Assembly: GCA_022360175.1 (NCBI GenBank) | Contig: JAKSDI010000009.1 | Coordinates: forward strand, 1 to 50,338 | From: Chitinophagales bacterium | GTDB taxonomy: Bacteria; Bacteroidota; Bacteroidia; Chitinophagales; Saprospiraceae | DNA: 50,338 nucleotides | Direction of reading: 5' to 3' | Made by a program: the position numbers and the translations under genes | The notes under the pieces: model-generated | The model's input: the letters and a program-made list of their open reading frames with translations, nothing else | Told to the model about the DNA's origin: nothing | Databases searched by the model: none | Shown here: positions 9,636 through 18,100 of the stretch, piece after piece | How positions within the stretch are numbered: the stretch's first letter is position 1 | Layout of the letters: every line of letters starts with the position of its first letter

Positions 9636-9663
9636 TTGTTGCTAAGATAAATACCTACATTTG
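9636..9663 (+). promoter_or_regulatory. Bacteroidota-type promoter candidate
   Basis: TTG at 9636-9638 and TACATTTG at 9656-9663 match the Bacteroidota -33/-7 consensus (TTG, 17-nt spacer, TAnnTTTG). It would drive the plus-strand genes at 9679-12593. The in-frame TTG codon at 9661 lies inside the -7 box, supporting the ATG at 9679 as start, although the resulting leader would be very short. Confidence 0.45.
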
Positions 9664-9678
9664 AAGCAGATCAAAAGC

Positions 9679-10503
9679 ATGGTTGTTTTGAATCAAGAGC
9701 AAATAAAATCATTTTATGACGGTTTTTCAGATCGGCTGCTAAAAGACTTTCTTAGAGCAAATAAAAGAGTGGTAAGTGCACTCACATGCATATTAGAAAA
9801 TATTCCTTTATCGACCTCCAGAATTCTTGATATAGGCTGTGGAATTGGATGGTCTTCTTATGAGTTGGCGCGCCATTTTCCTGATGCAGAAGTTATTGGG
9901 ATTGATTTGAGTCCTCAACTTATTGGTCAGGCATCTAAACTATTCAATTTGCCTAATTTAGAGTACCATACTTTTGATATTATTTCTTCTTCTTTTGATG
10001 CTGAAAGCTTTACTGGTGTTTTTGATGTTATTGCAATGATAGATGTCTTTGAGCATGTACAGCTAGATGCTCGGCAAACATTTTACGCAAAAACAGCGAA
10101 GTTATTGAAGAACGGAAGCCTAATTTATTTAGCTTTTCCAAGTAAAGAACATCTCGGATGGTGTATGATGAAAGCGCCAGAGAAACTACAACCAGTAGAT
10201 AATATAGTTCTGCTAGAAGATCTTCAAGAATGGGCTAAGTATATAGAAGGGGATATCTTGTTATATAAATATAAGAGTATTTGGACAGAAAATGACTATG
10301 TGCATGCTATATTACAAGCTGGTAAAATTTCTTATAAGGAGAGAAGTGGAAAATTCTTGACGAAAACTTCCTTATCTACTCTCTTTCAACGAGTGAATCT
10401 TATTACTAAAGTGTACCCTGCTGATAAGCAGAGATTGTATGCCTTTTTCTTAAGGCGGCAATTAGGTAATTGGCGCAGAGCGATTTTTAGGTATGAAGAT
10501 TAG
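9679..10503 (+). CDS. Class I SAM-dependent methyltransferase
   Basis: I start at ATG 9679 (MVVLNQEQIK), giving 274 residues; an in-frame TTG at 9661 lies in the probable -7 promoter element. SAM-binding motif I is clear (RILDIGCGIGWSS, residues about 48-60), followed by the acidic end of strand 2 (VIGIDLSPQ) and FDVIAMIDVFEHV as motif II/III. The fold is that of small-molecule methyltransferases of the UbiE/Methyltransf_11/25 type. In a polysaccharide locus it probably methylates a sugar or nucleotide sugar, but the target cannot be read from sequence. Its end overlaps the flippase gene by 11 nt, so the two are probably cotranslated. Confidence 0.85.
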   Translation: MVVLNQEQIKSFYDGFSDRLLKDFLRANKRVVSALTCILENIPLSTSRILDIGCGIGWSSYELARHFPDAEVIGIDLSPQLIGQASKLFNLPNLEYHTFDIISSSFDAESFTGVFDVIAMIDVFEHVQLDARQTFYAKTAKLLKNGSLIYLAFPSKEHLGWCMMKAPEKLQPVDNIVLLEDLQEWAKYIEGDILLYKYKSIWTENDYVHAILQAGKISYKERSGKFLTKTSLSTLFQRVNLITKVYPADKQRLYAFFLRRQLGNWRRAIFRYED

Positions 10504-11956
10504 AAAAGTTGTTAAAGAAGGCGTGAAATGGTCTATCGCAGAAAAAATAATGGTGGCTGTTTTCAATTTGATACAGTTGATGATTATTGCCCGTTTTGTT
10601 AGCACATCCGATATCGGTCTGATGGCTATGATAAACACAGTACTTGTTTTTTTTAACATCTTTTCAGAAATGGGTTTAGCCAATAGTGTTTTACATTACC
10701 AAGAAAACAGGCGATCTAGCTTGGCTGCACTATTTTGGATTTATGCTGGCATGGGGCTATTATTGACTTCTGTTTGTTTTGTTTTGACTCCTGTGATTAT
10801 TTATTTTTTTCAGGAAGCCCATTTAGAGCCTGTTATAAAACTAACTGCAATTTCTTTAGGACTTAGTGGATTTGGTTTATTACATCGTACTTTATTGTAT
10901 AAAGAGATGCGGTTTCGGCAATTGTCTACTATTCGCATTATAACAACAATTATCAGTTTTATAGTAACTATAATCTTGGCTATTTATGGGTGGGGAGTAT
11001 ATGCATTAGTCATTGGTTTATTATCGAGTAATCTGTTTAATACGATCTTTTTTTTATTGTATGGTCATTCCCTTTTATCATTGCTTACTACTCCAGATTT
11101 TATATCCATAAAAAGGCACTTTCATTTTGGAGCCTATCAAACAGCCGAAAGGTTAGTTAATACTATTAGTACTCAATTTGATACACTTATCATTGGGCGA
11201 ATATTAGGTGCAGAAGTATTGGGGGGCTATGATATTATAAAACGTCTTTTAGCTCGTCCTATGCGTATTATTAATCCTATTTTTACTTCCATTGCAACTC
11301 CTATCCTTGCCAGTAAAAGAGAAGCAATAAAGGGGCTTTATCTCCGGCAGATATTATACTTATGTTCTACTAGTTTTCCTATTTATATTTTTTTGATGTT
11401 TTCAGGAGAAGCAATAATAAAAATAGTCTTATCCGATGTATATCTCAATCCAACAAGCCATACATTATTTATCCTTTTTTGCGTTTATTTTATGATTTAT
11501 ACAGTGCAAAATCCTATTGGTACGGTGATCATAGCCAGTGGAGCAGTTAAACGTAGTTTCCTATATAATTTAGGAATTGCTTTATCGCTACCTATTATTC
11601 TTTATTTTGCTGTGCAGGGTGGTGTAATAGACATTGCGATTTGTATGATAATCTTTCAGGGAAGCATGATAATAATAGCACAGCAATATCTACTCAAACC
11701 GACCGCTGACACACAAATAGAGGAATTATTAAGCTGTATTTTTGTGCCTGTAGGGATAGGGCTAACTGCTTTTGGAGGAGCTTATATAGTAAGCCTGTTT
11801 TTTAATATATGTTGGTGGAATCTGTTAATGATGGGGTTATTAGGCGGAGCATTATATTTAGGCTTATCTTGGTTTTGGAACAAACAGTATGTTAAAGAAC
11901 TTATGCAGTTTATAGATGGAAAAAGTCATCAAGAAGTGGGTACCAAAGTACCTTAA
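10493..11956 (+). CDS. Wzx-type oligosaccharide flippase
   Basis: This 487-residue protein is almost entirely hydrophobic, with about 12-14 predicted membrane helices, and begins with the amphipathic MKIRKVVKEGVKWSIAEKI typical of PST/Polysacc_synt flippases. It carries the FDTLIIGRILGAEVLGGYD segment characteristic of the family after the fifth helix. It should move undecaprenyl-diphosphate-linked repeat units from the inner to the outer face of the cytoplasmic membrane. It overlaps the methyltransferase before it and the methyltransferase after it. A second, unrelated-looking flippase is at 48373-49920. Confidence 0.88.
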   Translation: MKIRKVVKEGVKWSIAEKIMVAVFNLIQLMIIARFVSTSDIGLMAMINTVLVFFNIFSEMGLANSVLHYQENRRSSLAALFWIYAGMGLLLTSVCFVLTPVIIYFFQEAHLEPVIKLTAISLGLSGFGLLHRTLLYKEMRFRQLSTIRIITTIISFIVTIILAIYGWGVYALVIGLLSSNLFNTIFFLLYGHSLLSLLTTPDFISIKRHFHFGAYQTAERLVNTISTQFDTLIIGRILGAEVLGGYDIIKRLLARPMRIINPIFTSIATPILASKREAIKGLYLRQILYLCSTSFPIYIFLMFSGEAIIKIVLSDVYLNPTSHTLFILFCVYFMIYTVQNPIGTVIIASGAVKRSFLYNLGIALSLPIILYFAVQGGVIDIAICMIIFQGSMIIIAQQYLLKPTADTQIEELLSCIFVPVGIGLTAFGGAYIVSLFFNICWWNLLMMGLLGGALYLGLSWFWNKQYVKELMQFIDGKSHQEVGTKVP

Positions 11957-11981
11957 AACGATTATAAAGAGAGGGTGTGAA

Positions 11982-12593
11982 ATGTATGATCGAAGAAAAA
12001 GAATGCTCCAAGAAAAGCCGCTGCCCAAACACAGCCTTCCTCATTCCCAGATCAAAAATATTCAAGTTATTGTTAATCGGCTAGCCCTATTAGCTTTTTT
12101 ACCAAAGAATGCTGTAATTGCAGAAATAGGGGTTGCGCAGGGAGATTTTACAGCTCAGGTTTTAAATACGTGCCAACCAAAAAAGTACTTTTTAATCGAT
12201 ACTTGGTCTACTCAGCGTTACTCGGAAGAAATGAAAGAAAGTGTGAAAAAACGATTCAATTCACAGATTCAGCAAGGGCAAGTAATAATTAGAGAGGGAA
12301 ATTCAGTTCTTATGGCTCAAGATTTTCCAGATTGCTTTTTTGATTGGATATATCTGGATACAGATCATTCCTATTGTACAACAAAAAAAGAACTGGAAAT
12401 TTATAGACATAAAATTAAAAAAGGGGGAATCATTGCTGGACATGACTTTATACAGGGTAATTGGTTGAAAGGGAAACGATATGGAGTTATCGAAGCAGTA
12501 TCTGAATTTTGCATTCAGCATAATTGGGAAATGATTTACCTGACTATGGATTACAATGAGTTTCCAAGTTTTGGAATTCGGGCAATTGAATAG
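11982..12593 (+). CDS. Class I SAM-dependent methyltransferase (Methyltransf_24 type)
   Basis: I prefer ATG 11982 (MYDRRKRMLQ), which follows a GAGAGGG stretch, giving 203 residues; an upstream ATG at 11916 would overlap the flippase gene by 41 nt and adds a basic leader. The SAM site is AEIGVAQGDFTAQVL, then YFLIDTWS; later IYLDTDHSY and KGGIIAGHDFIQG match the Methyltransf_24/class I fold seen in TylF/macrocin-O-methyltransferase-like and cephalosporin-hydroxylase-like proteins. It likely methylates a sugar hydroxyl; substrate unknown. Its stop is 4 bp from the stop of the convergent GT4 gene. Confidence 0.8.
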   Translation: MYDRRKRMLQEKPLPKHSLPHSQIKNIQVIVNRLALLAFLPKNAVIAEIGVAQGDFTAQVLNTCQPKKYFLIDTWSTQRYSEEMKESVKKRFNSQIQQGQVIIREGNSVLMAQDFPDCFFDWIYLDTDHSYCTTKKELEIYRHKIKKGGIIAGHDFIQGNWLKGKRYGVIEAVSEFCIQHNWEMIYLTMDYNEFPSFGIRAIE

Positions 12594-12597
12594 TTGA

Positions 12598-13725
12598 TTA
12601 GTGTTTTATTACCTCTTTATAGAGGCGGTTTAGAAACTGGACAATTTCTTTTTTTGAAAATTTTTTTTGAATGATTTCATGAAGCTGACTTGGAGGAAAT
12701 GTGTGAATTTGGGGGAGTATTTCCATTATAGCATTGGCCATTTCTTCTTCTGTTTTAACGATTTTTCCAGCCCCTAAAGCAACTAATTCTTCTGCTATAC
12801 CACAAGGGGTTGAAATGATTGGTAGTCCGCAAGCTATTGCTTCAATCAGTACAATCCCAAAAGTTTCTGCTTTACTGGCAAAAATAAACAGGTGGGATTT
12901 ATGCATTTCATGGGCTATTTCGCTGGGAGAAAGCTGAGGAATAAAGTTTACCTGCTGCTCAATCCCTAATTGTTTTGTTTGTTGCTGAAGTACATTTAAG
13001 AGAGGTCCTTTTCCTATAATGCTTAATTGAATATTGAAAGGAGTAGAAAGTTTACTTATGGCTTTTAATAAAAAAGTATGATTTTTTGTATGTGTCAGAT
13101 GTCCTACAGAAATGAGGCGGATTGGAAGATTTGGAATAAGTTTTTTTCGTGGAAAAAAAATATCAGTATTTACCATATTAGGAATAACTTGTGCATCTAT
13201 GGAAGTATATTGAGATAACTTTTGTGATAATGAAGTACTAACCGCGATGACTCTTGAGGCACTCTGATAAATATTTTTTAAATCTGCTTGCCAGTGTTTA
13301 GGAATCTTATCTTTAATGAAACCACCATAATGTTCTGTTATAATATAGGGAATACTATATTTTTTGCTTAAATATTTAGCTACATAACCTCCTACAAAAC
13401 TATGAGCGTGTAGTAAATCTGGAGGGCCCATATATTTTGTGTAGTGTTGGAATAACTTGTCCCATTGTTTTAGCCACAAATATCGGGATGAGTTAATCCT
13501 TTTAGGGATCACTATCCCACTAGACCGAATGACTAATAATCCATCATCTTTGCTGGAGTAAGGTTTTTTTCTATGCCAAATTCGCTCCTGAAAAAATAAA
13601 ACTGCTACATTTAAACCAATTTCTTGTAACGCTAGTGCTTGTTGCTGAATAAAAATGCCAGGAATGGGATCTGTAGATGTAGGATACCAGGAAGGAATTA
13701 TCAGTACCTTAATATTTGATAACAT
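12598..13725 (-). CDS. Glycosyltransferase family 4
   Basis: This 375-residue GT-B enzyme starts MLSNIKVLIIPSWYPTSTDP, with the N-terminal glycine-poor loop and LLHAHSFVGGY of the GT4 acceptor domain. The C-terminal domain has RLISVGHLTHTKNH, LSIIGKGPL and the EX7E region ETFGIVLIEAIACGLPIIST. It is expected to add one sugar to the lipid-linked repeat unit at the cytoplasmic membrane. The start codon is 1 bp from the proposed GTG start of the divergent GT2 gene, so neither gene has an independent upstream region. Confidence 0.9.
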   Translation of the reverse strand: MLSNIKVLIIPSWYPTSTDPIPGIFIQQQALALQEIGLNVAVLFFQERIWHRKKPYSSKDDGLLVIRSSGIVIPKRINSSRYLWLKQWDKLFQHYTKYMGPPDLLHAHSFVGGYVAKYLSKKYSIPYIITEHYGGFIKDKIPKHWQADLKNIYQSASRVIAVSTSLSQKLSQYTSIDAQVIPNMVNTDIFFPRKKLIPNLPIRLISVGHLTHTKNHTFLLKAISKLSTPFNIQLSIIGKGPLLNVLQQQTKQLGIEQQVNFIPQLSPSEIAHEMHKSHLFIFASKAETFGIVLIEAIACGLPIISTPCGIAEELVALGAGKIVKTEEEMANAIMEILPQIHTFPPSQLHEIIQKKFSKKEIVQFLNRLYKEVIKH

Positions 13726-13726
13726 T

Positions 13727-14584
13727 GTGAATGTTAGTATTTCTATAATTATTCCAAACTTAAACGATGCTGCTGCTCTGAAAGATTGCCTCGAAGGCTT
13801 AGAAAAACAGCATTTTCCAAGAGAACAGTTGGAAGTAATAGTAGTAGATAATGGTTCTACGGATAATAGTGCTGAATTAGCACGACTATACAGGACTGCC
13901 TGGATAGTTGAAAAGAGTGTGAAAAGCCCCTATTTATGCCGAAATATTGGTATATCTCAATCAAAAGGAGAGTTACTTATGTTGATTGACAGTCGATGTA
14001 AGCCTGCCCAAAATCTAGTGTCAGAACTATTGAGTACTTTGTTTGAGTCAGGAGCAGATTTAGTATTACCTAAAATGTCATTTTCTTTTGATAAAACGTT
14101 TAAAGCGGCAGAATATGTAGATGCCTTTATTTTTGGAGATAGTAGTGAAGTAGTCGAAAATAAAATTAGTTTTTCAACTAGGTGTTTTTTATGTAAAAGG
14201 GAAGTTTTTGATTCAATAGGCTTGTTTTTGCCTATTCGCTCAGGAGAAGATTCTAGGTGGTCTTCCATATTCTTTAAAAAGGGAAAAAAAGCCGCATATT
14301 GTTCAAAAACAGAAATATTCTATGATGCTGTAGATCAGAATCAATTGTTTCGGAAGGCAAAACGATTTGCTAAGGCGAAAAAAGATTTAAAAAAAGTGCA
14401 AGAAGGCAAAGTAACACTTGCATGGAAGCTTCGTTTTTTACATCAATTTTTTCCTCCTAACCCAATCTCATATTATAAGAGAATGCAAAAAAAAGAATTT
14501 GGTTTGAATTGTTTAGAAAATTTAAAAGTGTATCTTTTATTCTGGTGTTTTAAGTCATTAAGAGCGTTTTATATTATAAGGTAA
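13727..14584 (+). CDS. Glycosyltransferase family 2 (GT-A)
   Basis: The family core begins NVSISIIIPNLNDAAALKDC, so I place the start at GTG 13727 (285 residues); ATGs at 13655 and 13664 are in frame but would overlap the divergent GT4 gene by 60-70 nt. The GT-A nucleotide-binding motif VVDNGSTDNS is intact. The metal-site region reads MLIDSRCKP, so the second Asp of the usual DxD is replaced by Arg, a variant also seen in some GT2 proteins. Later RSGEDSRW gives the ED motif of the acceptor site. It probably transfers one sugar in the repeat unit. Confidence 0.85.
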   Translation: MNVSISIIIPNLNDAAALKDCLEGLEKQHFPREQLEVIVVDNGSTDNSAELARLYRTAWIVEKSVKSPYLCRNIGISQSKGELLMLIDSRCKPAQNLVSELLSTLFESGADLVLPKMSFSFDKTFKAAEYVDAFIFGDSSEVVENKISFSTRCFLCKREVFDSIGLFLPIRSGEDSRWSSIFFKKGKKAAYCSKTEIFYDAVDQNQLFRKAKRFAKAKKDLKKVQEGKVTLAWKLRFLHQFFPPNPISYYKRMQKKEFGLNCLENLKVYLLFWCFKSLRAFYIIR

Positions 14585-14593
14585 TTATATTCC

Positions 14594-14743
14594 CTATTCA
14601 TCAATCTATCTATTACACTTAAGCCAGTAAGCAAGAAGCTTCGATGAAATTACTGAATTGTAAACGGAGATTTTTAGTTTGAAAATCTTCCTCCTCTGGC
14701 TATTTTCATAAGATTCTTGATAAGGACAGCTTAGTTAAGTACC
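14594..14743 (-). pseudogene. Decayed 3' fragment of a WbqC-family gene
   Basis: This gap aligns with the 3' end of the intact WbqC gene at 15660-16343. ATTCATCAATC at 14596 matches 15684, and ATTGTAAACGGA at 14657 matches 15767; the offset changes from 1088 to 1110, meaning a 22-bp deletion. On the minus strand the fragment reads TKNLRLQFSNF and, in another frame, GLSVIDRLMN; the intact protein has TKNIRLQYSNF and GLSVIDGLMN. Similarity extends up to about 14743. Frameshifts and stops show it is not functional. Together with the intact copy it flanks the FkbM gene as a diverged direct repeat. Confidence 0.85.
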
Positions 14744-14776
14744 TGAATAAAGAATTGAGCTTAACTATTTAGTTAA
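14732..14776. repeat. Short inverted repeats downstream of the FkbM gene
   Basis: TTAACTA at 14761-14767 and TAGTTAA at 14770-14776 form a perfect palindrome 8 bp past the FkbM stop. TAGTTAAG at 14732-14739 can also pair with CTTAACTA at 14760-14767. The alternative stems may serve as a weak AT-rich terminator for the long minus-strand run, but no clear T-tract follows. Confidence 0.3.
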
Positions 14777-14784
14777 TAATGTGA

Positions 14785-15651
14785 TCATTTACTTAGATGA
14801 AAACATTTTCCTTCTTTTACTTTTGTCATTACACTTGTTTTATTCCGCAGATATAAATTATTCCCTCCTATTCTATAAGTTTCCAGTGGTATTAACTTTC
14901 TCTCTTTTGGAAAATATTGAAAGGGAAAAAATCCATAGCTTCTTAAAAATCTATCTATCTGATCATCCGCGTAACCATATCGTTTGCCCAAATTCATGCT
15001 TTCAATAATAATTGCTTTTAAAGAGCTTGCCCTTAGTAATTTGTTAGCTCCAAGTAGTACGGGAAATTCATAACCTTCTACGTCAATCTTTATTAGTGAA
15101 GGGGTATCATTTATTATACCTTCAAGAGGATAGGCCGGTATTTTTATACTATTGTTATTTATAGATGTTACATGATTATTCTGATCATAATTTTCAGTGA
15201 AAAAAAGTTGACCTACTTTATCACCGATGCCAATATTTAGAGTAGTAATGAGGGATTCTAAATTATTCAAAAGTATTTGTTCCTTTAGATTAGCAAATGT
15301 ATTAGGCAGAGGTTCAATCGCTATAGAACGAGCACCACATACTCCAGAGGCTAGTATTGAATAAGCACCTATATTGGCTCCTACATCTATAAAGAGATCA
15401 TCAGGTTTCAAAAAATGAAGCAGGAAAGAAGTAAATTCGAATTCGCCAAGTCCATAGTAGAAATGCCCTGTAGCCCCTGTCATTCCTCTTCGTAAAAGTA
15501 GGTGAGTATTTCCAATGAATGGGACAACTGTTTGGGGTTGAATAATGCGACTATAAGTTTGCCACCATATGAAACGTAGAATAGATTTTAAACCTTCTCT
15601 TTTACCTAAGGGATGTAGATACAACCTTTTAAGAATAGCCAATAATTCCAT
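14785..15651 (-). CDS. FkbM family SAM-dependent methyltransferase
   Basis: The 288-residue protein has the FkbM signature: DLFIDVGANIGAYSILAS as SAM motif I, then SIAIEPLPNTFANLKEQI, and SLIKIDVEGYEFPVLLGA, which is the hallmark of TIGR01444-type methyltransferases. FkbM enzymes O-methylate hydroxyl groups; in surface polysaccharide loci they usually methylate a sugar. It lies 8 bp downstream of the WbqC gene on the same strand and is the last intact gene of the long minus-strand run. It is flanked by the intact WbqC gene and a WbqC remnant, suggesting a locus rearrangement here. Confidence 0.9.
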   Translation of the reverse strand: MELLAILKRLYLHPLGKREGLKSILRFIWWQTYSRIIQPQTVVPFIGNTHLLLRRGMTGATGHFYYGLGEFEFTSFLLHFLKPDDLFIDVGANIGAYSILASGVCGARSIAIEPLPNTFANLKEQILLNNLESLITTLNIGIGDKVGQLFFTENYDQNNHVTSINNNSIKIPAYPLEGIINDTPSLIKIDVEGYEFPVLLGANKLLRASSLKAIIIESMNLGKRYGYADDQIDRFLRSYGFFPFQYFPKERKLIPLETYRIGGNNLYLRNKTSVMTKVKEGKCFHLSK

Positions 15652-15659
15652 AGTGTTTT

Positions 15660-16343
15660 CTAACTTATATCGATCTCAACTCCATTCATCAATCCATCTA
15701 TTACACTTAAGCCTCCTAGCCATTTACCTTGCTTTTGTAGGTAAGGGGTATCAGAAAAATTGCTGTATTGTAAACGGATATTTTTAGTTCGAAAGTTTTT
15801 TTCTTTCTGGTATTTCTTTCCCCCTTTCCCGCTGAGGTAAGTGCATCCATTTAGGTATTGTACAATTTTCAGATTGTATTCAGATGCTTTCCCATTTACA
15901 GGCAGCTCGCTGGAACGCACAAAGGCAGTTTTGATCCCTATTACATCTGAAATCGACTGGATGAGAAATTGATTCCAGTCAGAAAGAAGAGCATATTGAG
16001 TAGATGTGTCCATCCACATTTTTAATACAGTATATATTTTTTCAAAGACGGGAGTTCCAAAGTAGGTGTTTTTTATTTGATGGAGTTGCTTCTGTTGCCA
16101 GTTTTGGGAATGATCTATCTTTAACTCATTGATTAGGGTATAGTCTGAATGCTGTTGTAAAGGAACAATCAGATAGCTCCTCTCCTGTGTCCATTTGGAT
16201 TTTCGTATGTGTACACGACGAGTAAAGCTCTGCTTGCTAAACTCTACATCATCTAGAAAAACGAATATATCGCTATGAGCTATTTTGTGAAAATAACCTA
16301 ACCAAGGCAGGTAGTTTGGTTGATGTATAGCAATAGTTTTCAC
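15660..16343 (-). CDS. WbqC family protein
   Basis: This 227-residue protein starts MKTIAIHQPNYLPWLGYFHK and contains FVFLDDVEFSKQSFTRR, the signature of the WbqC-like family (PF08889). The family is found in O-antigen and exopolysaccharide loci; its biochemical function is not settled, and amide or acyl modification of sugars has been suggested. Key conserved residues (HQPNY, DDVEF, R-R) are intact. Its ATG overlaps the stop of the PIG-L gene by one base (TAATG), so the two are translationally coupled. A decayed partial copy lies at 14594-14743. Confidence 0.88.
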   Translation of the reverse strand: MKTIAIHQPNYLPWLGYFHKIAHSDIFVFLDDVEFSKQSFTRRVHIRKSKWTQERSYLIVPLQQHSDYTLINELKIDHSQNWQQKQLHQIKNTYFGTPVFEKIYTVLKMWMDTSTQYALLSDWNQFLIQSISDVIGIKTAFVRSSELPVNGKASEYNLKIVQYLNGCTYLSGKGGKKYQKEKNFRTKNIRLQYSNFSDTPYLQKQGKWLGGLSVIDGLMNGVEIDIS

Positions 16344-16975
16344 TAGATAATAAGCCTTATTACTTCAAATGCCTCGGCGTATTGTGTACTGATTTGCGTA
16401 CCACGTACTTTCGCCAGGGAGTAAATGAATTCTGGGTCCATATAATGCCGCCCTTCCTGAGTTTTGTACTCCTGGAGTGCAAGAATCTTTTGTTCAATGT
16501 GGTGCGCATCCAATTTTATAAAGCAGTCGGTGCTAAAAGCAAGGTTATTCCAAATCAGCTCGTATCCTAGGATGGTAGAGTGCTTGAATGCCCTTAAACC
16601 TTCGCTATAAATAGTGGAATGATCTTGATGAATATCGTTGGAACTAGGTAAAAAAACAATATCAGGTTGTATCAAAGGACGGAGCCGGATTAATTCTTCC
16701 AAGATTTCTTGGCGCACATAATTTAGCTTGCGCACTTGGTATTTATAGATGAATAAATTTTCCGATGGTATACCAAGAGAAAGTGTAGCTGTTCGTACTT
16801 CGGTTTCTAATTGGTGGGAGGGAAAACCATCAGGAACAGAGGCTTCTGCGGTTGAAAAAGCGATATAAAAGATTTCTGCTCCCTCTTCTAGATATCGGGC
16901 AATGGTTCCTCCACATCCCAACTCACCATCATCTGTATGAGGAGCGAGCACTAAAATTCTTTTTGTGTTTAACAT
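16343..16975 (-). CDS. PIG-L family deacetylase
   Basis: The 210-residue protein has the PIG-L/LmbE zinc site: APHTDDGELGCGG (His13, Asp15/Asp16, Glu18) and SNDIHQDHSTI (His116, His119). Family members remove N-acetyl groups from GlcNAc-type sugars, for example GlcNAc-PI and bacillithiol or teicoplanin precursors. In this operon, one gene downstream of a UDP-GlcNAc 2-epimerase and directly coupled to WbqC, it may generate a free amine on an amino sugar that is then modified; that step order is inference. It lies 15 bp after WecB-1. Confidence 0.88.
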   Translation of the reverse strand: MLNTKRILVLAPHTDDGELGCGGTIARYLEEGAEIFYIAFSTAEASVPDGFPSHQLETEVRTATLSLGIPSENLFIYKYQVRKLNYVRQEILEELIRLRPLIQPDIVFLPSSNDIHQDHSTIYSEGLRAFKHSTILGYELIWNNLAFSTDCFIKLDAHHIEQKILALQEYKTQEGRHYMDPEFIYSLAKVRGTQISTQYAEAFEVIRLII

Positions 16976-16990
16976 CTTATTTGGAGTACT

Positions 16991-18100
16991 TTACGTTGTA
17001 AAGGTAAGCTCATTTTTATTTTCAGAAAGATATTGGGTGATGATGTGTACTGTTTTCTTTGCTGCTGTACCATCTCCCAGGCAATTAGAATGTAAGGTCG
17101 GTTTTTTAAAATGGCGCACAGCATTTAGAATATCTTGTGTATGAGGGCCTGTTATTTGGTTCCAACCTTCTTCTACAGTCTCGATCCACTCGGTTTGTTT
17201 ATCAATAATAATGGCAGGTACACGATGATAATATGCTTCTTTTATAATTCCTCCTGAATCTGTTATAGCCATTTTAGCATTGTAGAGCAGGCTTTGTAAA
17301 TCCCAAAATCCCAATGGTTGCAGCCTTATGATATTGGTGGAATTCAGATAGTGATTGAAACCGAAATTATCAATTGCTTTTGCAGTGCGAGGATGCACAG
17401 GGAAAATAACTGGTTTTTCCAGTTGTGTGCAAGCCTCTAATATATTTTGTAGTGGTTCAGGATTATTCGTATTAGCAGCCCTGTGGCAGGTGAGTAAATA
17501 ATACTGTTGGGGTAATAATTGTAGCTGCTTTAATAAAGCGGATGTAGTACGTATCTTTTTTTCGAAAGCACGGATCAAATCAATCCCAACGTCGCCAACT
17601 AAATAAACCTCTGCGGTAATGCCTCCTTTTTCCAGATTTTTTACTGCTGTTGATGTAGGGCAAAAAAACAAATCAGTTACACTGTCTGTCAATAGCTTAT
17701 TGATTTCTTCCGGAATTTGTTTGTTAAACTCTCTGAGTCCCGCTTCAATGTGAGCTAGTGGGAGGTGATTTTTTGCAGCAGTAATGGCTCCTGCAGCAGT
17801 AGTATTGGTATCTCCATAAACAACTACTAGGTCAGGCTGCTCTTTTGAAATAACCTCATCTAGTGCAATGATCATCTGTCCTACTTGCCAGGCAGCCCTT
17901 CCTGAACCAATTCCCAGGCGATATTTGGGCAAAGGCAAAGACAATTCCTCAAAGAAATTTTCAGATAAGGTGCGGTCATAATGTTGCCCGGTATGTACAA
18001 TTACTTCTTTTAAATTAGGAAACTCGCTAATCGCTCTACTGACCATCGCCGCTTTGACAAAATGAGGGCGTGCCCCGACAACGGTTAAAATTTTATACAT
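16991..18100 (-). CDS. wecB: UDP-N-acetylglucosamine 2-epimerase, non-hydrolysing (WecB-1)
   Basis: This 369-residue protein matches the family in length and motifs: VVGARPHFVKAAMVSRAI at the start, HTGQHYD with FFEELSLPLP, VVYGDTNTTAAGA, HIEAGLREFNKQIPEEINK, LTCHRAANT, and TDSGGIIKEAYYHRVPAI. The family epimerises C2 of UDP-GlcNAc to give UDP-ManNAc, or acts on related UDP-HexNAc uronic or deoxy sugars. The HTGQHYD form is common to Cap5G/WbpI-type members, so a modified UDP-HexNAc substrate is possible. Its start overlaps the preceding GT4 gene by 16 nt. Confidence 0.9.
   Translation of the reverse strand: MYKILTVVGARPHFVKAAMVSRAISEFPNLKEVIVHTGQHYDRTLSENFFEELSLPLPKYRLGIGSGRAAWQVGQMIIALDEVISKEQPDLVVVYGDTNTTAAGAITAAKNHLPLAHIEAGLREFNKQIPEEINKLLTDSVTDLFFCPTSTAVKNLEKGGITAEVYLVGDVGIDLIRAFEKKIRTTSALLKQLQLLPQQYYLLTCHRAANTNNPEPLQNILEACTQLEKPVIFPVHPRTAKAIDNFGFNHYLNSTNIIRLQPLGFWDLQSLLYNAKMAITDSGGIIKEAYYHRVPAIIIDKQTEWIETVEEGWNQITGPHTQDILNAVRHFKKPTLHSNCLGDGTAAKKTVHIITQYLSENKNELTFTT

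Noticed and set aside
14781-15008. A 75-codon plus-strand ORF with hydrophobic residues
   Set aside because: It is antisense to the well-supported FkbM gene, with no ribosome site or homology features.
16343-18100. A sialic or legionaminic acid pathway suggested by an epimerase and a deacetylase
   Set aside because: No NeuB-type synthase or CMP-transferase is present.
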